Shown piece after piece: positions 8,368-12,707 of a stretch of DNA of 12,707 nucleotides (position 1 is the first letter of the stretch; each line of letters starts with the position of its first letter). A model generated the notes under the pieces. The model was not told where the DNA came from, searched no databases, and saw nothing but the letters and a program-made list of their open reading frames with translations. The stretch is from positions 16,851 through 29,557 of the forward strand of contig DBTU01000036.1 of the NCBI GenBank assembly GCA_002307215.1. Reading direction: 5' to 3'. The position numbers and the translations under genes are program-made. This DNA is from Lachnoclostridium sp. UBA1308. GTDB lineage: Bacteria; Bacillota; Clostridia; Lachnospirales; Lachnospiraceae.

Positions 8368-8733
8368 TTATCCATAATAGATTGTCTGTATGTGCCCGGT
8401 GATTCGCATCTCATCCTCAGTAAAATATAATATGTTCAGATGCTTTCCTTCAATGCAGACCTTGCAAATCTTCGTTTGAACTTTAATTAAATTCTCGGTA
8501 TATTCAATAATCCCTTTATAATTTTCCACACGGACTTCATTTCTTCCTGTAGCAGTAATGACCGGAGCTCCGGCCAGGATATCTGCCGGCAGGTGCAAAC
8601 GATTTGACAGTTCTTCGAGATATGTGGGTGAAAGACATGATTTTACTTTCTTTTTTCGACTAATACCTCTATATAATCTATCTTTGTTTAATTTCTTGAA
8701 TTTATCATGGGATGATTTCAGGTTATCCTTCAT
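8368..8733 (-). CDS. yqfC: Sporulation protein YqfC
   Basis: A 121-residue protein matching the YqfC family, a small sporulation protein encoded just before yqfD. Recognisable segments are LHLPADILAGAPVITATGRNEVRVENYKGIIEYTENLIKV and a C-terminal LYFTEDEMRITGHI. The first 35 residues are Lys/Arg-rich and make it longer than the roughly 95-residue Bacillus protein. GGGGG lies 5 nt before the ATG. It is the first gene of the minus-strand cluster, so the operon promoter should lie in 8734-8978. In Bacillus the yqfC-yqfD pair is under mother-cell sigma-E control; I could not confirm a matching promoter here. Confidence 0.9.
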   Translation of the reverse strand: MKDNLKSSHDKFKKLNKDRLYRGISRKKKVKSCLSPTYLEELSNRLHLPADILAGAPVITATGRNEVRVENYKGIIEYTENLIKVQTKICKVCIEGKHLNILYFTEDEMRITGHIQTIYYG

Positions 8734-8978
8734 TGCGGCCCCCTAAATCCTTAGCAGATACTGTTAATAATATATGAAATTATCAGAATATGTAGACTAA
8801 TTAGCCGGATAAAACGATGTGAATATATGAAGAGTATTTAATATTAGTTTTATTCGTTTTTGTTAGTTTTAAATAGTTTTATATATTGGCTTTATATTAG
8901 TTTAGCTCTGTTAGATAAAGATATTGATATTAAGCAAATATTAGATGTATAATATTACCATACTGATGATTCACAATA
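8734..8978 (-). promoter_or_regulatory. A/T-rich upstream region of the yqfC operon
   Basis: A 245-nt gene-free stretch between yqfC and the shorter IS91-like copy. It must hold the operon promoter if that is local. It is very A/T-rich, and TAGTTTTA occurs at 8845, 8864 and 8874, with a related TAGTTTAG at 8898. These may mark bent DNA. A sigma-E-like -10 (CATATATT on the minus strand, 8776-8769) has no properly spaced -35, so no promoter is called precisely. Confidence 0.35.
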
Positions 8979-9300
8979 TGAATAGAGAATTATACGAAGT
9001 AATGCGCAAAAAAGCAGATACCCTAATTATAGTATCTGCTTAAATTTTGTAAATGTCAGCGCATTAGTTCGTGTAATTTCAGAGTACGAAACTGCAGCTG
9101 CCAATAAACTATGGGAATTCAATCATCAAACTTTTCTCAAAAATAAAAAAATCACTCAAGGGAACGATCAATCAATAAAGTAATCTTCCAAAAACCTATA
9201 TAATCATATAAAATAGATATAGTTCCCCCTTTCCCCCACACGGTTATGTCGGGGCTGATTGAAGGTATTTAGTTTATCTCCTTGGCGGCGAAGGACAAGG
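8979..9300. repeat. Direct repeat, copy 1 (left end of IS91-like element)
   Basis: A 322-nt direct repeat of 10195-10517, with about ten substitutions and one 1-nt indel. It contains nested inverted repeats: 20-nt outer arms (8988-9007 with 9059-9078, 18 of 20 pairing) around a perfect 10-bp stem (9012-9021 with 9032-9041). Confidence 0.92.
9008..9041 (-). terminator. Rho-independent terminator-like hairpin in element end
   Basis: Read on the minus strand, a perfect 10-bp stem (AAGCAGATAC/GTATCTGCTT, 10-nt loop) runs straight into a TTTTTT tract at 9013-9008. It would end minus-strand transcripts arriving from the mobile region and so shield the yqfC operon. It is equally a structural part of the element terminus. 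Confidence 0.6.
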
Positions 9301-9331
9301 AGAACCACTGCGCTAGCAGTTTAGTACTTGT
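9298..9331. repeat. Right-end motif of IS91-like element, copy 1
   Basis: A 34-nt stretch starting AGGAGAACCACTGCGCTAG, matching 12254-12287 with two substitutions. It contains the palindrome ACTGC-GCTA-GCAGT. Weak similarity may continue some 20 nt further in both copies. It ends 50 nt before the CPBP start codon. Confidence 0.8.
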
Positions 9332-9381
9332 ATAAAACTGTGACTTAAAAATTAAATTTGTCAAATAGAAAAAGGTAGATT

Positions 9382-10140
9382 ATGAAAAAAGTAGAAAAAA
9401 TGAACAAGAAGCTAGTAACTCAATTTTTAATATTCACCTTTATTATCGCACTCATTGGTTGGGGTGGGTTGTCTGTATGTGAATGGTTTGGATTCACGCT
9501 TTATGAATATCCTTTGTTAAACGCACTTTATTTAATTGGTGCTTGGTCGCCAGCAATAGCTTCATTCATCGTGTTAAGAAAAAATAACGAAGTATTAGGC
9601 ATAAAAGAATGGCTGAAAAATATTTTTACATTTAAAACATCTGTATATAATTATTTGTTTGTCGTAGCCTTGCTTATTATCTATATGGTTTCGCTGATAG
9701 CAACCTCTGGTTTGAATAAAGTAAATCCCTTATACCTTTTTTTTATCTACATACCTGTAGCTTTATTGGCAGGTGCAGGTATGGAAGAAGCTGGTTGGAG
9801 ATATATTTTGCAGTCTGAGTTGAATAAAAAATTTGGTTATTTACTTTCATGCCTAATTATTGCCCCAATTTGGTTATTATGGCATATCCCTCTAGGGATA
9901 GGAGGGCTAACTCTATGGAGTGCAACGAATATATTTGGAATAGCTTTTGCAATGGGTGCAATTCATAAAATATCGAAGGGAAATATATTTTTGTGCGTGC
10001 TTTTTCACTGCATGATTGATGCAGCAGCAATGACGATAGTGTTTAATCAGACTACATTAGGTGCAATTGTTACAACTATCATTATGGTCATCGTTTCAAT
10101 AGTGGCAGTTTCAATAAATAAACATACACTCAAAAATTAA
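9382..10140 (+). CDS. CPBP family intramembrane metalloprotease
   Basis: A 252-residue polytopic membrane protein of the CPBP (CAAX protease and bacteriocin-processing, Abi) family. The three active-site motifs are visible: EEAGWR (Glu135, Glu136, Arg140), WLLWH (His168) and FHCMID (His209). The residue four after His209 is Asp213, where Asn is more usual. Around seven or eight hydrophobic helices are present. Relatives include the CAAX prenyl endopeptidase Rce1 and proteins linked to bacteriocin maturation or self-immunity; the substrate here is unknown. AAAGG lies 6 nt before the ATG. It is the only confident plus-strand gene, it is A/T-rich, and it stands alone between two copies of an IS91-like element, which suggests acquisition as cargo. 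No bacteriocin precursor was seen nearby. Confidence 0.88.
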   Translation: MKKVEKMNKKLVTQFLIFTFIIALIGWGGLSVCEWFGFTLYEYPLLNALYLIGAWSPAIASFIVLRKNNEVLGIKEWLKNIFTFKTSVYNYLFVVALLIIYMVSLIATSGLNKVNPLYLFFIYIPVALLAGAGMEEAGWRYILQSELNKKFGYLLSCLIIAPIWLLWHIPLGIGGLTLWSATNIFGIAFAMGAIHKISKGNIFLCVLFHCMIDAAAMTIVFNQTTLGAIVTTIIMVIVSIVAVSINKHTLKN

Positions 10141-10194
10141 GATTTAATCTATTAAATAAATTACAATTTGTCGAAGAATTGATAATTCGTATTC

Positions 10195-10517
10195 TGAATA
10201 GAGAATTATACGAAGTAATGCGCAAAAAAGCAGATACCCTAATTATAGTATCTGCTTAAATTTTGTCAATGTCAGCGCATTAGTTCGTGTAATTTCAGAG
10301 TACGGAACTGCGGTTGCCAATAAACTATGGGAATTCAATCATCAAACTTTTCTCAAAAATAAAAAAATTTACTCAAGGGAACGATCAATCAATAAAGTAA
10401 TCTTCCAAAAACCTATATAATCATATAAAATAGATATAGTTCCCCCTTTCCCCCACACGGTTGTAACGGGGCTGATTGAAGGTATTTAGTTTATCTCCTT
10501 GGCGGCGAAGAACAAGG
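10195..10517. repeat. Direct repeat, copy 2 (left end of full IS91-like element)
   Basis: The counterpart of 8979-9300, offset by 1216-1217 nt. It includes the same nested inverted repeats, with outer arms at 10204-10223 and 10275-10294. Its inner end codes for the final residues of the transposase on the minus strand. Confidence 0.92.
10224..10257 (-). terminator. Terminator-like hairpin of full IS91-like element
   Basis: The same perfect 10-bp stem (10228-10237 with 10248-10257) followed on the minus strand by a T-tract. It lies 164 nt beyond the transposase stop codon and is suited to ending the transposase transcript. It also faces the 3' end of the CPBP gene from the opposite side. Confidence 0.6.
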
Positions 10518-11252
10518 GTAGCGAACCAGACGTCACTGTTACAGCAGGGGCATTGGAATGCTCGTTTACCCAGTATTTTTTCAATCAAGGAAACGGCGGA
10601 AATTTTCACTTTTTCTATAATAGGTGTATTGGTTAAAGTTTTGCAGATAATTAACTTTTTTGTTCGATTACCATTTCCTAATAATCTATAGTGCCTGATT
10701 TTCATAAATCTGGTTGAAAAACTTCTTACGGCTATGGCGCCATCTCCCAAGTTTATCTTAACCACCACCCGGAACAATGCAATGAATATGCGGATGAAAC
10801 ATAAGATTTTATCCACAGGTATGAAGTATTGAGGTTAAGCCTATCTGTGCCCCAAGATACTTCTTATCCATAGCCAATTCTTTCAAAGTGTCTGATACAG
10901 CTTAAAAAAGTATGGTATAGCATTCGCTATGGTTTTGAAGAATTATGCTATGAAGTGTATCCGGCACCGTCATGACCACATGAAAGTATCCAGTATTTAA
11001 AAGCTGATATTTCTGACTTTCAATCCACTGCTCTTTAGAAAGCGTCTGACATTTTGGACAGTGTCTATTCCGACAGGAGTTATAGGAAACCTGCATATGT
11101 CCACAGTCTTCACAAATGGTCACATGTCCGCCAAGAGCAGAGGTTCGACACTTTGTTAATGCATTTATGGTTTTTAGAGTATGGGAACTAAGAGAATGCT
11201 CTTTCATATACGAGCCCATGTACTGTGCTAAAATATCCTGTACTTCAGGCAT
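10421..11252 (-). pseudogene. IS91 family transposase, broken (HUH region present, tyrosine region deleted)
   Basis: IS91-type rolling-circle transposase remnant. The N-terminal zinc-binding region is intact for 116 codons (Cys35, Cys47, Cys50, Cys60, Cys65, Cys68; SYNSCRNRHCPKCQ). The same frame continues through three TAA codons (10904-10902, 10811-10809, 10760-10758) with clear homology: AVSDTLKELA, KKYLGAQIGL and NLMFHPHIHCIVPGGG. HPHIH at 10782-10796 is the HUH metal-binding motif. After RKKFF (10727-10716) the sequence jumps to MKIRHYRLLGN (from 10705) in another frame. An out-of-frame deletion near 10706-10715 therefore removed what I estimate as 130 residues, including the expected RYTHR region with the catalytic tyrosine. 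The C-terminal CPCC motif survives. The ATG directly follows the stop of the recombinase gene. It cannot be functional. Confidence 0.88.
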
Positions 11253-12155
11253 TTAATTCACCCCCATCGTGTAGGGTGATTTTTTGAATTTACCAACTTT
11301 CTGCGTCTGATCCAATAAATCAAGGGGACTTATCAGTTCTTCTTCAAACTCCAAAAGATGTAGATATAACGAAGTACTTTTAAGGCTGGTATGACCAAGA
11401 AGGTTTTTAATGCGGAATATATCCGTACCAGCCTGTAAAAGATGGGTTGCGAAATCATGCCGGAGGGTATGTATAGTAGCATGTTTTTTTATCCCTGCCT
11501 TTTTAAGATATTTATGAAAAAGTTTCTGTACTGCTCTGGTACAGAGGGGGGTGCCTAACCGAGATAGGAATAGATAATTATCAGGACGGCATGGTTTATA
11601 CGCATACCAGTACTTCGTTAATACTTCTAGATTGGTCCGAGATAGAATTGTAAAGCGATCTTTTCTTCCTTTTCCCTGGCGAATTAGTATTCACATGGTG
11701 GATGCATAAACATCAGATGTTTTAAGATGACATAGTTCGGAAAGCCGCAATCTGCCTCCGTAAATAGTCATTAGTATAGCTCTATCGCGTAAGTTATTCC
11801 CACAAGCATTAAATAAAGCTTGTATATCCTCCACTATCAGAAGATCAGGAAGATAACGCACGACTTTAGACCGAGGAATTAGTTTTAGATTCAGTCTCCG
11901 CCCCAGAGTAACCTCATAAATAAAACGGATAACACCATTATAATTGTTGACTGTAGCCTGTACTAACTTCTTGTCATTTATCAGATACTTAAGAAAATCC
12001 CGAATATCATGCTCGTCTAAATCGACGATTTGCCTACCTTCATAGTGTCGTAAAAACGCTTTGGCAGTAGTAAGATATCGGTCAATTGTTGCTGAGGTAA
12101 AACCACGAAGACGAACATCTTCTTCAAGCTTTAATAAAACTTCATCATTTGTCAT
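11253..12155 (-). pseudogene. Tyrosine recombinase (phage-integrase family), interrupted by one TGA
   Basis: The open frame from the ATG at 12155 stops at a TGA at 11693-11691 (codon 155), but the same frame then continues to a TAA at 11255-11253, giving 300 codons in all. All catalytic residues are present across the stop: Arg137 (GGRLRLSEL), Lys162 (GKGRKDR), His229 and Arg232 (HTLRH), His255 (LLGHTS) and the nucleophile Tyr264 (TSLYLH). An N-terminal SAM-like DNA-binding region spans about residues 1-95. A single C-to-T change of a CGA Arg codon would explain the stop. The TAA abuts the ATG of the transposase gene, so the pair was probably translated in a coupled way. AAAGGAGGTC lies 7 nt before the start and partly within a hairpin. 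Either a recent pseudogene or a sequencing error at one base. Confidence 0.88.
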
Positions 12156-12165
12156 AAAATGACCT

Positions 12166-12197
12166 CCTTTAAAATAATATGAAGCTTATTTTAAAGG
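12166..12197 (-). promoter_or_regulatory. Hairpin overlapping the recombinase ribosome binding site
   Basis: A perfect 12-bp inverted repeat, CCTTTAAAATAA (12166-12177) with TTATTTTAAAGG (12186-12197), and an 8-nt loop. On the minus-strand mRNA the downstream arm ends in AAAGG, the first half of the AAAGGAGG ribosome binding site (12170-12163) of the recombinase gene. Folding would hide that site. Transcripts starting upstream of 12197 would be poorly translated unless the hairpin is opened. Confidence 0.6.
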
Positions 12198-12253
12198 TTT
12201 ACCTGACGTAAATAAAGTGATAATATGTATAAAAGGAAAGAATTACCTAACGC

Positions 12254-12287
12254 AGGAGAACCACTGCGCTAGAAGTTTAGTACATGT
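12254..12287. repeat. Right-end motif of IS91-like element, copy 2
   Basis: The counterpart of 9298-9331. The palindrome is imperfect here (GAAGT where copy 1 has GCAGT). It marks the right boundary of the larger element, about 100 nt upstream of the recombinase start. Confidence 0.78.
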
Positions 12288-12707
12288 TCACAAATGCGTA
12301 CTTGAAAGGAGGGAAAATTATATCCCTCCTTCAATCATATCCATATACCAATAGTATTATCTAACAAAGCTAATAGTTTTTATTTTAGTTTTTTATTCTT
12401 CAGCTGTCGCAAAACAACTATAAGAATACAAGAGGGTTCACATACTCCCATCATGCACTGTATGGGGAGAGCGAAAAAATCCCTTTCACAGACATGGCAT
12501 GAATAAAGGTATATGATTCTAGTGTAAAAGCCGAAAATTAATTGAAAGCATGGATACCGTTGTATGGTTGGGGTGTCATAAGCCCTATATATTTTTATCT
12601 TCGTCAATTTGCACATAAACAGTCACCCTATGGTAATACATAAGATCGTTCTTGAGCAACTGTATGAAGTCGTTGGTACTTAGGCCAATGTGGTCAACTT
12701 AAGAAAT
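12288..12707. other. Right flank without recognisable gene
   Basis: These 420 nt hold no coding region I can support. A minus-strand frame of 78 codons (12380-12616) is rich in Cys, Tyr and Ile, has no ribosome binding site and resembles no family I know. A perfect 9-bp inverted repeat, AAGGAGGGA/TCCCTCCTT (12306-12314 with 12323-12331), lies just outside the element end; it has no good T-tract on either side. The region may be decayed mobile DNA. Confidence 0.45.

Larger units (their letters stand above)
8979..9331 (-). mobile_element. Internally deleted IS91-like element (353 bp, non-autonomous)
   Basis: The first 322 nt (8979-9300) are about 97% identical to the left end of the larger element (10195-10517). 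The last 34 nt (9298-9331) match the right end of that element (12254-12287) with two differences. The two ends are therefore joined, with a shared AGG at the junction and about 1.7 kb of interior missing. What remains encodes only the last residues of the transposase on the minus strand. Orientation follows the larger copy. It lies 245 nt upstream of yqfC and 50 nt before the CPBP gene. Exact termini are inferred from where the similarity stops. Confidence 0.75.
10195..12287 (-). mobile_element. Decayed IS91-like element with tyrosine recombinase and HUH transposase genes
   Basis: About 2.1 kb, bounded on the left by the direct repeat shared with 8979-9300 and on the right by the 34-nt motif shared with 9298-9331. 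It carries a tyrosine recombinase gene followed immediately by an IS91-type transposase gene, both on the minus strand, an arrangement known in some IS91-family elements. Both genes are broken. By IS91 convention the end beyond the transposase 3' end (left here) would be oriIS and the end upstream of the coding genes (right) terIS; this is inference. The right end contains ACTGCGCTAG, part of a short palindrome that is perfect in the other copy. Terminal coordinates may be off by some nucleotides. Confidence 0.82.

Noticed and set aside
8769..8776. Sigma-E-like -10 sequence (CATATATT on the minus strand) upstream of yqfC
   Set aside because: The ATATT upstream is only about 10-12 nt away, too close for a sigma-E -35, and the region is so A/T-rich that such matches are expected by chance.
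8845..8905. Four TAGTTTTA-like motifs, considered as operator or iteron repeats
   Set aside because: Spacing is irregular (19, 10 and 24 nt) and the sequence is low-complexity A/T; more likely composition than a binding array.
9298..9360. Outward promoter for the CPBP gene supplied by the element end
   Set aside because: TTGTAT and TATAAA-like hexamers exist but none has a convincing partner at 16-18 nt; possible but not supportable.
10706..11693. Recoding of stop codons as amino acids to explain interrupted transposase and recombinase frames
   Set aside because: Both TGA and TAA interrupt these genes while the neighbouring operon genes end normally at TAA or TGA. An out-of-frame deletion is also present, so decay is the simpler reading.
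12306..12331. Hairpin AAGGAGGGA/TCCCTCCTT as a terminator
   Set aside because: No T-tract follows on either strand; reported only as an inverted repeat in the flank.
12380..12616. Minus-strand open frame of 78 codons
   Set aside because: No ribosome binding site, odd composition and no family resemblance; not reported as a gene.

Overview
The window looks like chromosomal DNA of a low-GC, endospore-forming Clostridia bacterium, most likely from the Lachnospiraceae or a close relative. This rests on the sporulation genes yqfC and yqfD, a BofC-type protein, a SpoVB-like flippase, A/T-rich intergenic DNA and GGAGG-type ribosome binding sites. No rRNA, tRNA or CRISPR array was seen, and the species cannot be fixed from this sequence.

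Positions 94-8733 carry eight co-directional minus-strand genes. Read in the direction of transcription they are yqfC, yqfD, phoH, a 7TM-HD membrane protein, ybeY, a DUF3048 (YerB-type) lipoprotein, a SpoVB/MurJ-like flippase and a BofC-C-terminal-domain protein. From yqfD to the lipoprotein gene they overlap or lie within 25 nt of each other, so they look like one operon joining spore-envelope functions (YqfC/YqfD) to RNA metabolism (PhoH, YbeY). The 7TM-HD protein sits in the usual PgpH slot between phoH and ybeY, but it lacks the extracellular domain and has HE in place of the catalytic HD pair. The flippase and BofC-like genes follow after longer gaps. Each of these gaps holds a large inverted-repeat structure: 2925-3039 is a closed stem around three hairpins, and 925-1009 is a long imperfect palindrome.

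Positions 8979-12287 are mobile-element territory. A decayed IS91-like (HUH, rolling-circle type) element occupies about 10195-12287. It carries a tyrosine recombinase gene broken by one in-frame TGA and an IS91-type transposase gene broken by three TAA codons and an out-of-frame internal deletion. A second, 353-bp copy at 8979-9331 is an internally deleted derivative in which the two ends are fused. A plus-strand CPBP-family membrane protease gene (9382-10140) lies between the two copies, giving a composite-transposon-like layout.

Positions 12288-12707 hold no recognisable gene. The most interesting signals are the element pair bracketing the CPBP gene, the nested hairpins at the element end, the multi-hairpin structure at 2925-3039, and the altered HD protein.
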